This document shows, one piece after another, positions 45,040 to 56,454 of a DNA stretch of 64,000 bases. Each line of letters opens with the position of its first letter. Position 1 is the first letter of the stretch. The notes under the pieces are model-generated. The model was given only the letters and a program-made list of their open reading frames with translations. It searched no databases and was not told where the DNA came from. Position numbers and translations under genes: made by a program. Source of the DNA: an uncultured Pelagibacteraceae bacterium. Lineage in GTDB: Bacteria; Pseudomonadota; Alphaproteobacteria; Pelagibacterales; Pelagibacteraceae. The stretch covers positions 22,770 to 86,769 of the forward strand of contig CACIZC010000005.1 in the NCBI GenBank assembly GCA_902591045.1, written 5' to 3'.

Positions 45040-45811
45040 TCCTATAAAACCTTTGTGCTGAACCTACCTTGCTATAACTAAAAATGCTTGGTACAAATTC
45101 TTGTACTGACTCTCCATCTACGTTTAAACAATCTATAAAATTCCAAAATTTTTTATCTATAGAAGCAACAGTTTTTACCTCTTCTCCTTCGTTATCAATT
45201 TTGATTATATGAATTTTTCCATGTTTTTTTATTATCTTGTCAATACAAGAATTGATGCTTAAAACATCGCACTTTTCTTTTTCGTAAAAATTTAATCCTT
45301 TTTCATTATTTAGTGAATTGTAAACACCGCTCTCCTCTAAATTTAAGTATGATGAAAAATTTTTAGAACTTACCGCATTTTTGTAAATAAAAAATCTATC
45401 CTTAAATTCTTTTAAATTTTCTTTTAATTTTGTAAAATTTTTTGAAGAAGGTTCGTAACAATAAACTATTGTTTTATCATTTCGTGTAAGCCAGTAAACT
45501 GCTGATAATCCTATATTAGAACCAATATCCAACACTATTTTATATTTTTGACTGTAAAAATAATCTTCGCGACAAAAAATTAAATTGAATGTTGAAAAAT
45601 CATTTGCCGAATATAGATTTACTTTTGCTGTTCCAGTTGGTGAATTAAAATGTAATAACCTAGGGTATCTTCCTGATGAAAATATTTCACTAAATATTGC
45701 ATTAAAAGGTTTTTTGTGAATATTAAAAAATTTGGATATGGCAAAATAATTTTCAATTTGAAATATTCTTTTGATGAAAGTAATAAAATTTCTTTTACCA
45801 ATTTTAAACAT
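45032..45811 (-). CDS. FkbM-family methyltransferase
   Basis: IVLDIGSNIGLSAVYW, CYEPSSKNFTKLKENL, IIKIDNEGEE. Confidence 0.82.
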   Translation of the reverse strand: MFKIGKRNFITFIKRIFQIENYFAISKFFNIHKKPFNAIFSEIFSSGRYPRLLHFNSPTGTAKVNLYSANDFSTFNLIFCREDYFYSQKYKIVLDIGSNIGLSAVYWLTRNDKTIVYCYEPSSKNFTKLKENLKEFKDRFFIYKNAVSSKNFSSYLNLEESGVYNSLNNEKGLNFYEKEKCDVLSINSCIDKIIKKHGKIHIIKIDNEGEEVKTVASIDKKFWNFIDCLNVDGESVQEFVPSIFSYSKVGSAQRFYRNE

Positions 45812-45834
45812 TTGTTTAGATAAAAATATTTTAA

Positions 45835-47718
45835 CTATTTTTCTAAAAAGCTTTTTAGCTGTTTTGATCTACTAGGATGTTTAAGTTTTCTTAAGGCCTT
45901 AGCTTCAATTTGTCTAATTCTCTCTCGCGTTACAGAAAATTGTAAACCAACTTCTTCCAAAGTATGATCGGTGTTCATTCCAATTCCAAATCTCATTCTT
46001 AGAACACGTTCTTCTCTGGGTGTTAATGATGCAAGAATTTTTGTAGTTGACTCACTTAAGTTTGATCTAATTGCTGTATCTAGTGGCTGCAGTGCATTTT
46101 TATCCTCTATAAAATCTCCTAAGCTACTATCTTCTTCGTCACCAACTGGTGTTTCTAATGATACAGGCTCTTTAGAAATTTTTAAAACTTTTCTAACTTT
46201 TTCTAATGGCATAGCTAATTTTTTGGCTAATTCTTCTGGTGTCGCCTCTCGACCAAATTCACTAAGAATTTGTCTCTGCGTTCTTACAATTTTATTTATA
46301 GTCTCAATCATATGAACAGGAATTCTGATTGTTCTAGCCTGATCTGCAATTGATCTTGTGATAGCTTGTCTTATCCACCAAGTTGCATATGTTGAAAATT
46401 TATATCCTCTTCTATACTCAAATTTATCTACGGCTTTCATCAATCCTATATTTCCCTCCTGAATAAGATCTAAGAATTGTAGTCCTCTATTGGTATATTT
46501 TTTTGCAATTGAAATTACTAGTCTCAGGTTTGCTTCGACCATTTCTTTTTTAGCTATTCTTGACTCTCTTTCACCTTTTTGAATTCTTTTTACTAATTGC
46601 TTAAACTCACCTACGGATAACTCCACGTTCTTACTAAACTCAACAAGCCTTTCTCTTATTTCATTAAATTCCTTTTGATGCTTTTTAAAAAAACTTCTCC
46701 ATGTCTTATTTTCTTTTAAGAAAGATTCAAATTTTGGATTTATTTCATTGCCTATATAATATTTTACAAATTCTTCTCGAGATATCTTGTTGTCCAGTGC
46801 CAGCCTCAATAAAACACCTTCAAGTGATAGAATTTTTTTATTTTCTTTATAATGCGCTTGTACTAATTCCTCTACTACCGATGGGCTTAATTGCAAATTT
46901 TTAAAATCATTAACCAATATACCTTGGATTTTTTTCAAATTTTTATTTTTTGACACTGACAACTCTTTCGAATCAAGAATGCAGTTCAATTTTTCTATTT
47001 GGTATTTTTTTAGTTTAGCGTAGTTCTTTGATAAATTTGTTATTAATTGTATTATTTTGGGTTTAATTTCTTCTTCCATTGCGGCAAGAGAAACATTAAA
47101 TTCATCTTCGGCATCAACATAATCTTCCTCTTTTTTCTTTTCATCGTCATTTTCTTTGTCATCTTTTTTAAGCTTGGCTACTTTCTTTTCTTTATCTGGT
47201 TTTTCCTCTAAATTTTTTTCTTCCTCTTCGTCATTTTCAAAATCTTCATAGGTTGAGTCTATGTCTATAATATCTCTTATTAAAAGTTCGTTCTTTTCGA
47301 GCTGATCTTTCCATTGAAAAATGGCTTTGGCTACTAAAGGGCTTTGTGTAAGAGCGTTTATCATCACATCTTTTCCCGCTTCAATTCTTTTGGCTATTGC
47401 AATCTCTCCCTCTCTCGAAAGTAATTCAACCCCTCCCATTTCTCGCAGGTACATTCTTATTGGATCGTCACTTTTCTCCGAGGTTTTGTCTGAATCAGTT
47501 TGGCTTGTTTCTTTCTTTTTTTGTGATTGAAAATCAGATTTTTTTTGTACTAAGGCAATTTTGTTGTCAAATATGATTAATATTGCTTTCTCCAGATTCT
47601 CTGATGAGCTTCCTCTTTTTCCTAAAGATTTTCCTAGTTCTTCATAGGTAATAAAGCCTCTGTGCAAACCCTTGTTTAAAAGCCTTTCAAAAGATTTGGT
47701 GATTAATTTCTTTTCCAT
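45835..47718 (-). CDS. rpoD: RNA polymerase primary sigma factor
   Basis: [55 protein letters not shown]-terminal region 4.2. Confidence 0.98.
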   Translation of the reverse strand: MEKKLITKSFERLLNKGLHRGFITYEELGKSLGKRGSSSENLEKAILIIFDNKIALVQKKSDFQSQKKKETSQTDSDKTSEKSDDPIRMYLREMGGVELLSREGEIAIAKRIEAGKDVMINALTQSPLVAKAIFQWKDQLEKNELLIRDIIDIDSTYEDFENDEEEEKNLEEKPDKEKKVAKLKKDDKENDDEKKKEEDYVDAEDEFNVSLAAMEEEIKPKIIQLITNLSKNYAKLKKYQIEKLNCILDSKELSVSKNKNLKKIQGILVNDFKNLQLSPSVVEELVQAHYKENKKILSLEGVLLRLALDNKISREEFVKYYIGNEINPKFESFLKENKTWRSFFKKHQKEFNEIRERLVEFSKNVELSVGEFKQLVKRIQKGERESRIAKKEMVEANLRLVISIAKKYTNRGLQFLDLIQEGNIGLMKAVDKFEYRRGYKFSTYATWWIRQAITRSIADQARTIRIPVHMIETINKIVRTQRQILSEFGREATPEELAKKLAMPLEKVRKVLKISKEPVSLETPVGDEEDSSLGDFIEDKNALQPLDTAIRSNLSESTTKILASLTPREERVLRMRFGIGMNTDHTLEEVGLQFSVTRERIRQIEAKALRKLKHPSRSKQLKSFLEK

Positions 47719-47779
47719 ATTTATGATTATGAGCCCCTCATTATATATAGAGACTAATTACGAAAAATCTATACCTAAT

Positions 47780-49549
47780 TTACTCCTTGTTTCTCTGACT
47801 TTTCAACTGCATTAGATCTGCGTAAGATTTTTCATCAAATTCTTCGATTAGTTTATCTTCCAGTTCATCAATTTTTTTTGAAAACTTTATCTCATTTAAT
47901 TCTTTAAGAATTTCATTAAACAAAAGTATCTGTTCATTTTTATCTTTTTTTTTAAATATATTTTTTATCACTGAATTTGTATTTATATCTTCAATATAAT
48001 TAGTATATTTATTTTCTAAATCTTTTTTATTTTTCTCGTCAAATTCGTCCTTGGATATCATGGCTAAAATTTTTTCTTTAATTTCATTAAGTATTTTTGT
48101 AGATAAATCAATATCTTTTAAAATCTCAAGTCTTGGTGAGGCAATTTCTGGATAATTATAAATTACATACAATATTGAATATTCTTTAATCTCCTCCTTG
48201 GTTAGGTGATCTTTAGCAATAGAGATTTTCTTTGTTTCATTAAGCATTCTACTTGTTTGAAAGTTTTTGAATTTTTTATAATTTTGAATTGGAGTAAGTT
48301 TCTTTATTTTTTCTAGATAGTATTCCAATATATATTTTTTAAGAGTTTTATCCTGAATAGTTTGACATAAAGATCTTATTTTTTTTTCAAATCCTGTAAT
48401 CGCAAATGGATTGTTTCTATCTAAAGAATTTGTGTAAGATCTCCATATAAATTCTTCTATGGAGAGGTTTGCTTCTAATAATTTTTCAAAATTTTCTTTG
48501 CCTTTTTGTTTTACATAATCGTCAGGATCTAGTTTGTTAGGTAAAATCATGAAACCAATTTTATTGTTTTCTTTTATAAATGATAAAAGTTGTTCTGCTA
48601 TTCTCAAAGAAGCTTTTTGTCCGCTTGGGTCTCCATCCAAACATAAAATTGAATTTTTAAAAAATTTCCAAATTAAATTGATTTGGTTTTCCGTTAAAGC
48701 TGTTCCTTGATTTGAAACTACATTCCTTATTCCATGTGAATGCAAACTAACGACATCCATATATCCCTCCACGATTAAAACTTCTTGTTTTCTGTTGGGT
48801 ATGGACTTAGCTTTTTCTAGATTAAAAATGTGTTTTCCTTTTTTATAAAATTCTGTCTCTGGTGAGTTTATATACTTTGCAATTTTACTTTGTTCAATTA
48901 TTCTGCCGCCAAATCCTACAACATCACCCACAATATTTTTTATTGGAAAAATTATTCTGGAATGGAATCTGTCTACGAATTTTTTATATTTTTCATTTTT
49001 ATAAAATAAACCAGTTTGTTTTAGATCTTCTTCTGAAAATTTTTTTAAAAGTAGATTGTAATAATCCAATTTTTTTGGGACGAAACCAATTTTAAATTCC
49101 TCCATAACTTTTTTATCCACTCCTCTGTTTTTTAAATATTGAAATGCATTAGATGTCTCGTCTGAAATAAGTTGCTTATGATGATAATCTGAATATTCTT
49201 TTAAAATATTTATATATTTTTGATATCTTTTTTCTTTTTCTTCATCATAAGCCGAAAATCTGTATGGTTGCATACCGGCTTCAGATGCTAATTGTCTTAC
49301 TGCTTCCCCAAACTTAAAAGACTGGGTTTTCATTAAAAAATCAAAAATATTTCCATGCTCTCCTGAGCTAAAGCAATGATAAAATCCCTTTTCATCACTT
49401 ACGGTGAAAGAAGGAGTTTTTTCACTTGTAAAAGGAGATAGACCAACAAACTCTTTCCCTCTTTTTTTCAATTGAACTGTTTTTCCAACAACCTGGGAAA
49501 CCTTTAATCTTAGCTTAATTTCTTCTAGATAATTTTTAGGATACTTCAC
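47780..49549 (-). CDS. dnaG: DNA primase
   Basis: GLSPFTSEKTPSFTVSDEKGFYHCFSSGEHG, VGFGGRII, VEGYMDVVSLHSHG, DGDPSGQKA. Confidence 0.96.
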   Translation of the reverse strand: MKYPKNYLEEIKLRLKVSQVVGKTVQLKKRGKEFVGLSPFTSEKTPSFTVSDEKGFYHCFSSGEHGNIFDFLMKTQSFKFGEAVRQLASEAGMQPYRFSAYDEEKEKRYQKYINILKEYSDYHHKQLISDETSNAFQYLKNRGVDKKVMEEFKIGFVPKKLDYYNLLLKKFSEEDLKQTGLFYKNEKYKKFVDRFHSRIIFPIKNIVGDVVGFGGRIIEQSKIAKYINSPETEFYKKGKHIFNLEKAKSIPNRKQEVLIVEGYMDVVSLHSHGIRNVVSNQGTALTENQINLIWKFFKNSILCLDGDPSGQKASLRIAEQLLSFIKENNKIGFMILPNKLDPDDYVKQKGKENFEKLLEANLSIEEFIWRSYTNSLDRNNPFAITGFEKKIRSLCQTIQDKTLKKYILEYYLEKIKKLTPIQNYKKFKNFQTSRMLNETKKISIAKDHLTKEEIKEYSILYVIYNYPEIASPRLEILKDIDLSTKILNEIKEKILAMISKDEFDEKNKKDLENKYTNYIEDINTNSVIKNIFKKKDKNEQILLFNEILKELNEIKFSKKIDELEDKLIEEFDEKSYADLMQLKSQRNKE

Positions 49550-49550
49550 G

Positions 49551-50006
49551 TTACTTTAAGTTCTCCTTTATAATTTGACTCACTTTTGAAAAATCTAAAA
49601 CATCAGAATACTCTTTTTTTAATGCGCCCATTACTTTACCCATATCCTTAACGGAGTTAGCGCCAACTGTTTTTATTGTCTGAAGACAAATTTTCTTTGT
49701 TTCTTCTGCATTTAGTTGTTTTGGTAAAAATTCATTAATAATTTTAATTTCTGACATTTCGTTTTCCAGTAATTCGTTTCGGCCAGCCTTTTTATATGCA
49801 TCGCAGGAATCATTTCTCTGTTTTACCATCTTTTTGAGAAGTCCTATCAAATCTTCGTCTGGCAAAAACTTCTTATCTTTCATTTTTTTAGCAATCATTG
49901 TGTCTTTTATAGCTGCAATTACCAATCTCAGGGCTAAATACGTTCTTTTGTCTTTTGACTTTAAAGCCTCACTCAGCTTAGTCTCTATTTTCATCTGTAG
50001 GGACAT
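49551..50006 (-). CDS. YqeY/GatB-like domain protein
   Basis: ALRLVIAAIKD, EMSEIKIINEFLPKQLN, DMGKVMGALKK. Confidence 0.88.
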   Translation of the reverse strand: MSLQMKIETKLSEALKSKDKRTYLALRLVIAAIKDTMIAKKMKDKKFLPDEDLIGLLKKMVKQRNDSCDAYKKAGRNELLENEMSEIKIINEFLPKQLNAEETKKICLQTIKTVGANSVKDMGKVMGALKKEYSDVLDFSKVSQIIKENLK

Positions 50007-50062
50007 ATAATTTCTAAACTTACTTTAATCACATTTTATCTTCAAAAGAAAAAAGAATGGGG

Positions 50063-50091
50063 TTGACGACTGTTAGCCTTTTTCATATAAA
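50063..50091 (+). promoter_or_regulatory. Sigma70-type promoter upstream of carAB
   Basis: TTGACG (50063-50068), 17-nt spacer, TATAAA (50086-50091). Confidence 0.6.
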
Positions 50092-50095
50092 GCGC

Positions 50096-50117
50096 AAAAC
50101 CTTATTTAAAAGGTTTT
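50096..50117 (+). promoter_or_regulatory. Leader stem-loop at the predicted carAB transcription start
   Basis: Perfect inverted repeat AAAACCTT-ATTTAA-AAGGTTTT beginning about 5 nt after the -10. Confidence 0.4.
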
Positions 50118-50132
50118 TGTTTAACTCATGAG

Positions 50133-51341
50133 TTGTATTTGAGACAAATCATAAATAGAAAAAAAGATAATTCAAATAATTTTTCGACAGGTATTTTAGT
50201 TTTTGAAGATGGTACTAGCTTTTCCGGCAACGGTATAGGTTATGAGGGTGATGCGGTTGGAGAAGTTTGTTTTAATACTTCAATAACTGGTTACCAAGAG
50301 ATAATAACAGACCCATCTTATTCAGATCAAATTATTAACTTTACCTTTCCTCATGTTGGAAATGTTGGAACAAATCCTGAGGATAATGAAGCAGACAAGG
50401 CTTGGGTTAAAGGAGTTATATTTAACTCAAATGTTACTGAGCCATCGAATTACAGATCTATTAAAAAGCTAGACCATTGGCTTAAAAAAAGAAAAATAGT
50501 TGGGATCGTTGGATTGGATACAAGGGTAATTACAAATTATATAAGAGACAAAGGTGCGCCCAAAGGTATTATTCAGTTCTCAAGAAAAGGCAAACATAAT
50601 CTTAAAGAACTTGTAAATAAATCTAAATCATGGAACGGACTTCTGGGTCTAGATTTGGCAAAAAAAGTTAGCTGTAAAAATATTTATCATTGGTCTTCTC
50701 TAAAGTCTTGGGACAAAAAGAAAGGATATACAAAAAACAAAAAAAATAAATATAAAGTTGTTGCCGTAGACTATGGTATTAAAAAAAATATACTCAGATG
50801 TTTCTCAGATATCAATTGTTCGGTAACTGTTGTTCCAGCAGACTATTCGGCAGAGAAAATAGTTAAATTAGGTCCTGATGGAGTTTTTTTGTCCAATGGA
50901 CCTGGAGATCCAGCAGCAACAGGAAAATATGCCATACCAATAATAAAAAAATTGATTGCTAATAAAATTCCAATATTTGGTATCTGTCTTGGACACCAAT
51001 TATTATCTCTGGCCTTAGGTGCAAAAACAAAAAAAATGTCACTTGGTCATAGAGGTGCTAATCATCCTGTTAAAGACTTGTCTACGAGTAAAGTTGAGAT
51101 TACAAGCCAAAATCATGGTTTTGAAGTTGATCCAAAGTCAATTCCTAGTTCGGTAAAGATTACTCACAAATCTCTGTTTGATGGCTGCGTTGAAGGGATC
51201 GAGGTAAAAGAAAAAAAAATATTTTCGGTACAATATCACCCTGAGGCGAATCCGGGACCACAAGATAGCAAATACTTATTTGATAAATTTTTGAAAAATA
51301 TAATAGCAGCTAAAAAAGATGGGAAAAAGAAAAGATATTAA
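50133..51341 (+). CDS. carA: Carbamoyl-phosphate synthase small subunit
   Basis: [60 protein letters not shown] start assigned by the ORF track. Confidence 0.95.
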   Translation: MYLRQIINRKKDNSNNFSTGILVFEDGTSFSGNGIGYEGDAVGEVCFNTSITGYQEIITDPSYSDQIINFTFPHVGNVGTNPEDNEADKAWVKGVIFNSNVTEPSNYRSIKKLDHWLKKRKIVGIVGLDTRVITNYIRDKGAPKGIIQFSRKGKHNLKELVNKSKSWNGLLGLDLAKKVSCKNIYHWSSLKSWDKKKGYTKNKKNKYKVVAVDYGIKKNILRCFSDINCSVTVVPADYSAEKIVKLGPDGVFLSNGPGDPAATGKYAIPIIKKLIANKIPIFGICLGHQLLSLALGAKTKKMSLGHRGANHPVKDLSTSKVEITSQNHGFEVDPKSIPSSVKITHKSLFDGCVEGIEVKEKKIFSVQYHPEANPGPQDSKYLFDKFLKNIIAAKKDGKKKRY

Positions 51342-54300
51342 AAAAATTTTAGTTATAGGGGCAGGTCCAATTGTAATTGGTCAAGCTTGTGAATTTGATT
51401 ATTCGGGAACCCAAGCATGTAAAGCTTTAAAGGATGAGGGTTACAAAGTAATATTAATTAATTCCAACCCTGCAACAATAATGACAGACCCAGAAATTGC
51501 TGACAAAACCTACATAGAACCAATTACAACTGAAATTGTTGAAAAAATAATAAAAAAAGAAAAACCATGTGCAATTCTACCAACTATGGGCGGACAAACT
51601 GCACTCAATACAGCAATCTTAATGGAAAAAAAAGGAATATTGAAAAAAAATAAAGTTGAGTTAATTGGAGCAAAAGCTAAGGCAATATCCAGGGCTGAAG
51701 ATAGAGATCTTTTCAGAAAATCAATGAAAGAAATAAATTTAGATTTGCCTAAATCTGAAATAGTTAACTCATTCAACAAATCAAAAAAAGTTCTAAAAAA
51801 AATTGGTTTGCCAGCAATCATAAGACCTTCTTTTACTTTAGGTGGTACAGGTGGAGGAATTGCAAAAAATAAAAAAGAATTCTTCGATTTGATAAAGGCT
51901 GGTCTTTCAGAATCTCCGGAAAATCAAGTTTTGGTAGAAGAGTCTCTCGAAGGATGGAAAGAGTTTGAAATGGAGGTTGTCAGAGATAAAAAAGATAACT
52001 GCATCATAATTTGTTCAATTGAAAATGTTGATCCGATGGGAACACATACTGGTGATTCTGTCACTGTTGCACCCGCATTAACATTAACAGATAAAGAATT
52101 TCAAATTATGAGAAATGCATCGATTGAATGTTTGAGAAAAATTGGTGTTGAGACCGGTGGGTCTAATGTTCAATTTGCTATTAATCCAAAAGACGGAAGG
52201 ATGGTTATTATTGAAATGAATCCAAGAGTCTCTAGATCGTCTGCTTTAGCTTCAAAGGCTACAGGCTTTCCAATTGCAAAGGTAGCTGCAAAATTAGCTA
52301 TCGGTTATACTCTTGATGAATTAACAAACGAAATCACTGGAACAACTCCTGCATCATTTGAACCAACAATAGATTACGTTGTAACAAAAATTCCAAGATT
52401 TACTTTTGAAAAATTTAAATCAGCCAAAGTTAAATTAGGGACCTCTATGAAATCAGTTGGAGAAGCAATGTCTATAGGAAGGAATTTTAAAGAATCTTTC
52501 CAAAAAGGACTGGTTTCTCTAGAGATTGGTTACAAAGGATTAGATTCGCTTAACGAATTATCTGATAAAGAATTAAAAAAGAAATTAAGTCAAAACTTGC
52601 CTGACAAACTTATTATCGTTGCTGAAGCTTTAAGAAGAAAAATTAGTATTAAAAATATTTATAGATATACAAATATTGATCCTTGGTTTTTGGAACAAGT
52701 ATCTGAGTTGATTGATGAAGAAAAAAAATTAAAAAAATACGGCATACCAAAAACATCTAAGGAACTGTCTCATATTAAATCTATGGGATTTTCTGATGAT
52801 AAAATTGCAGAATTAACTAAAACTACTTTGAACGAAGTCAAAAAACAGAGAAAACAATTAGGTGTACTTCCTGTATTTAAGAAAATTGACACTTGTGCAG
52901 CTGAGTTTAAGTCAGAAACTCCATATATGTATTCGACTTATCAAAGATTGGATGGAGAATTATCTGCGTGTGAGGCTAGCCCAACAAATAAAGAAAAAAT
53001 CATAATATTAGGAGGCGGACCAAACAGAATTGGTCAAGGTATAGAATTTGATTATTGTTGCTGTCAGGCAAGCTTTGCGTTGAAAGAAAAAGGGTATGAA
53101 ACGATTATGCTAAATTGTAATCCAGAAACAGTTTCCACGGATTATGATACTAGTGATAGATTGTATTTTGAACCTTTAATAGAAGAACATGTCTTGAATG
53201 TAATAAATAAAGAAATGGAAAACGGAAAATTGCTTGGTGTTATCGCTCAATTTGGCGGTCAAACACCCATAAAATTAGCAAAAACTCTTGCAGAAAATAA
53301 TATTCCAATTTTAGGTACTCAGTTTGATTCTATTGACCTTGCAGAGGACAGAGAAAGATTCAAAGAAATACTGATTAAAGAAAATTTAAAACAAGCAGAT
53401 AGTGGTATCGCAAAAAATAAAGCTGAATCTTTTGAGATTGCTAATAAAATAGGTTTCCCAATTGTTATTAGGCCATCTTACGTTCTTGGTGGAAGAGGTA
53501 TGGAAATAATTCATAGCCAATCAGATTTAGAAAAATATATAGATGAAGCTGTGAAAGTATCGGGATCAAATCCTGTTCTTATTGACAAATTCTTAAATGA
53601 CGCAACTGAGGTAGATGTAGATGCCGTATCAGACGGAAATAAAATTTTTGTTTCTGGAATCATGGAGCACATTGAAGAAGCAGGAATACATTCTGGGGAT
53701 TCCGCATGTTCCTTGCCTCCATACACATTGAATAAAGAAATTATTAACGAAATAGAAAAACAAACTAAGCAGTTGGCTATTGCGCTAAAGGTGGTAGGCT
53801 TAATTAATATCCAGTTTGCAGTTAAAGGCAGTGAAGTTTATGTCCTAGAAGTAAATCCTAGAGCAAGCAGAACTGTACCGTTTGTTTCAAAAGCTACAGG
53901 GCTTCCTGTTGCTAAAATAGCATCCAGAGTAATGGCGGGCGAAAAACTGTCTGATTTTGATTTAAGAAGAAAAAACGAAAATACTTTCGCAGTAAAAGAA
54001 GCTGTATTTCCTTTCAATAGGTTTCCTGAGGTAGATGTGCTTTTAGGTCCAGAAATGAAATCAACTGGTGAGGCAATGGGATTTGATGAAAATTTTGGTT
54101 TGTCTTTTGCTAAAAGTCAAATAGCAAGTAATAATAACATTCCTTTAAAGGGAACTGCTTTTATTTCCGTAAAAGATAAAGATAAAGAAAAAATATTAAA
54201 TAATGCAAAAAAATTAATAAAATTAGGATTTTCGATATGTGCAACTTCTGGAACAGCAAAATATTTAATGTCTAATGGAATTAAATGCAAAAAAATTAAT

Positions 54301-54537
54301 AAAGTTAACCAAGGATCTCCTCACATAGTAGAAAAGCTAAATAAAAAAGATATTGCTCTAGTAATTAACACCACAGAAGGGAAAAATTCAATATCGGATT
54401 CTTTTGGTCTAAGAAGGTCGAGTTTAATGAATAAAATTCCTTACTTTACTACAATGCCTGCTGCAGATGCCTGTGTAGAGTCTATTGAGGCACTGAAAAA
54501 ATACCCTATAAAAGTAAGAGCCTTACAAGATAATTAG
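51319..54537 (+). CDS. carB: Carbamoyl-phosphate synthase large subunit
   Basis: [27 protein letters not shown]; duplicated ATP-grasp halves; [17 protein letters not shown]. Confidence 0.98.
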   Translation: MGKRKDIKKILVIGAGPIVIGQACEFDYSGTQACKALKDEGYKVILINSNPATIMTDPEIADKTYIEPITTEIVEKIIKKEKPCAILPTMGGQTALNTAILMEKKGILKKNKVELIGAKAKAISRAEDRDLFRKSMKEINLDLPKSEIVNSFNKSKKVLKKIGLPAIIRPSFTLGGTGGGIAKNKKEFFDLIKAGLSESPENQVLVEESLEGWKEFEMEVVRDKKDNCIIICSIENVDPMGTHTGDSVTVAPALTLTDKEFQIMRNASIECLRKIGVETGGSNVQFAINPKDGRMVIIEMNPRVSRSSALASKATGFPIAKVAAKLAIGYTLDELTNEITGTTPASFEPTIDYVVTKIPRFTFEKFKSAKVKLGTSMKSVGEAMSIGRNFKESFQKGLVSLEIGYKGLDSLNELSDKELKKKLSQNLPDKLIIVAEALRRKISIKNIYRYTNIDPWFLEQVSELIDEEKKLKKYGIPKTSKELSHIKSMGFSDDKIAELTKTTLNEVKKQRKQLGVLPVFKKIDTCAAEFKSETPYMYSTYQRLDGELSACEASPTNKEKIIILGGGPNRIGQGIEFDYCCCQASFALKEKGYETIMLNCNPETVSTDYDTSDRLYFEPLIEEHVLNVINKEMENGKLLGVIAQFGGQTPIKLAKTLAENNIPILGTQFDSIDLAEDRERFKEILIKENLKQADSGIAKNKAESFEIANKIGFPIVIRPSYVLGGRGMEIIHSQSDLEKYIDEAVKVSGSNPVLIDKFLNDATEVDVDAVSDGNKIFVSGIMEHIEEAGIHSGDSACSLPPYTLNKEIINEIEKQTKQLAIALKVVGLINIQFAVKGSEVYVLEVNPRASRTVPFVSKATGLPVAKIASRVMAGEKLSDFDLRRKNENTFAVKEAVFPFNRFPEVDVLLGPEMKSTGEAMGFDENFGLSFAKSQIASNNNIPLKGTAFISVKDKDKEKILNNAKKLIKLGFSICATSGTAKYLMSNGIKCKKINKVNQGSPHIVEKLNKKDIALVINTTEGKNSISDSFGLRRSSLMNKIPYFTTMPAADACVESIEALKKYPIKVRALQDN

Positions 54538-54746
54538 GTTCTGCAGGCCATATCTTGACCGCAGCATAATGGAGATTTTATTTTTCCGTGATCTTTCGGG
54601 CATTTAGAAATTTGAACCTGTTTTCCCCCATCAAGCTTTAGGTTGTCATTAACCAGTGGAGAATTGCATTTTCCACATGTGGCATTGACTGACATTCCGC
54701 ATTTTGAACATTGGTATGTTGCCATATTCCCTCCAACGCTAAGCAT
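54534..54746 (-). CDS. Small zinc-ribbon protein (real start probably MATYQ)
   Basis: [19 protein letters not shown] and CCGQDM cysteine motifs. Confidence 0.65.
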   Translation of the reverse strand: MLSVGGNMATYQCSKCGMSVNATCGKCNSPLVNDNLKLDGGKQVQISKCPKDHGKIKSPLCCGQDMACRT

Positions 54747-54752
54747 ATACGA

Positions 54753-55418
54753 TTAGGATTTCACTTTCCAGTCTGTTTTAAATGAAACATAGTTAACTTG
54801 TACGCAGCGTCTTTCTTTTTTGATTTCTTTTTTTTCCATGCCATGCCAAGTATTTGGCCCACTAGTAAAGAAATAACCATAATTATTTCTGTAAGGAACA
54901 GTTTTGACTTTATTAAGTTTTTCATCATAGAAGTCGGTTCCTAAGTTTTCTGATTCATTAAAGGGATTAACAAATATTAATGATGATAATAATTTCTCTT
55001 TAATATCGCAGTGTGGCTTAAGCCAAAATCCAGTTCTATCGCAAATTACCTCTACTCTTACAAAAGAGTTTGATAAATCTTTTTTTATTAGTTCACCTAT
55101 ATACTGGTGCACGTTTTTTGAACAAAGTTCATTAATAAAATTTGTTAACTCAGGAAAATTTTTTGAGTTTTCTTTCGTTACAAAACATCTGTATTTTTTA
55201 GCCTTCCCTCCAGAACTAATTCCTTCTCTATATGCGCCCTCGCCTCCATCGATAGCTCTTGTTCCATCGTATTTAAGACCATCGATAATAGGGTTGGCAA
55301 TTTCAGCACTACAAACCTCTTTTATGGCCAATTCTGTCAAAGGCTGGTTTATGGCCCAATGTTTAAAAGGTTTGTCGTAAGTTTCCAATCTTGACTTTAA
55401 TGAGTTAAATAATTCCAT
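54753..55418 (-). CDS. Putative 2OG-Fe(II) oxygenase-like protein
   Basis: PHCDIKEK (HxD), distal NTWHGM histidine, ERRCVQVNYV arginine: facial-triad pattern. Confidence 0.55.
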   Translation of the reverse strand: MELFNSLKSRLETYDKPFKHWAINQPLTELAIKEVCSAEIANPIIDGLKYDGTRAIDGGEGAYREGISSGGKAKKYRCFVTKENSKNFPELTNFINELCSKNVHQYIGELIKKDLSNSFVRVEVICDRTGFWLKPHCDIKEKLLSSLIFVNPFNESENLGTDFYDEKLNKVKTVPYRNNYGYFFTSGPNTWHGMEKKEIKKERRCVQVNYVSFKTDWKVKS

Positions 55419-56355
55419 TTGTTTTCATTTTTGCTTTTACCATAGATGCGGCACGATTAACTTCGTCTAATCCGCTATAAGTCCAATGCTCAATTTTATC
55501 ATTCAGATCCCTAATTATACCAAGATCTTTGAACAATTTATAAAACTTTTCAAATCTATGAATACTTAATTTGTTATTCATTTGCGCAACATATACTGGC
55601 TTCCCTGTAATAGCAGCTTCCGAAATCATTGATGTCGAATCGCAAGTTACAATAATAATGCTCGCAAGGCCCAATGAAGATAAATAGGCTTTTTTGTCTC
55701 TCTCTTTTATTACCAAATGCTCTTCGTTGAAGTAATTATAAGCAAGTTTTAGTATATTTTCTGGTGTTCTATATGATGGAATAACAATTAATTTATATTT
55801 TGAGGAAATAAACATATTTTTTATTTTTGCAAACATTTTATTCATTTGTTTTTCAGAAAAATTGTAATATTTGTTTGGACCTCCAAGTATAAAAGTTACA
55901 ATTTTTTTATCTCCTTGGTTAGGTTTTAAATAGTTTGTATTTTTACTAATTTCATCGTTTGTAAGATAATGTATGGCACCCCTAGTTTTTATAACATTGT
56001 CTCCATTCAAATTATCGTGTTCTGGGCAAATAATAGAATCAAAATTTTTCAAATTTACCTTTGGATCCTGAATATGAATATTAAATACTTCATTTTTAAA
56101 TCTTTTTTTTAATAAAATGGAAGGAATCACGCTTTTTCTTCCACAGGAAATAATAACCTTGGCATCACAAATAAATTTTTCCTTCAAAATACCATCGAAT
56201 ACTGGTGTTATTTTTGGGGGAATAAAATTCCAAAACTTATTAAGTTGTATTGTTTCATGTCTAAAACTTAACCCCAAAGCTTTAGCCAGACCTTCGACTT
56301 GGCTTATCATACCATGCATACCCTGAGTCAGAAGGAGAGCTTTTAGCTTTAGCAT
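55405..56355 (-). CDS. ELM1-like (mitochondrial fission protein ELM1 family) glycosyltransferase-fold protein
   Basis: [65 protein letters not shown]. Confidence 0.78.
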   Translation of the reverse strand: MLKLKALLLTQGMHGMISQVEGLAKALGLSFRHETIQLNKFWNFIPPKITPVFDGILKEKFICDAKVIISCGRKSVIPSILLKKRFKNEVFNIHIQDPKVNLKNFDSIICPEHDNLNGDNVIKTRGAIHYLTNDEISKNTNYLKPNQGDKKIVTFILGGPNKYYNFSEKQMNKMFAKIKNMFISSKYKLIVIPSYRTPENILKLAYNYFNEEHLVIKERDKKAYLSSLGLASIIIVTCDSTSMISEAAITGKPVYVAQMNNKLSIHRFEKFYKLFKDLGIIRDLNDKIEHWTYSGLDEVNRAASMVKAKMKTNGII

Positions 56356-56454
56356 AAGATACCTTATATATTTCTATATTTTATTTATCCACATATAAAA
56401 TACAGAATATCTTTTTATTTAAATAATAAACCTTTATACCTCCTACATGGAAAT

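Noticed and set aside
45971-46315. 114-aa plus-strand ORF
   Set aside because: Antisense shadow of rpoD regions 3-4.
51510-51821. 103-aa minus-strand ORF
   Set aside because: Antisense to carB with no independent support.
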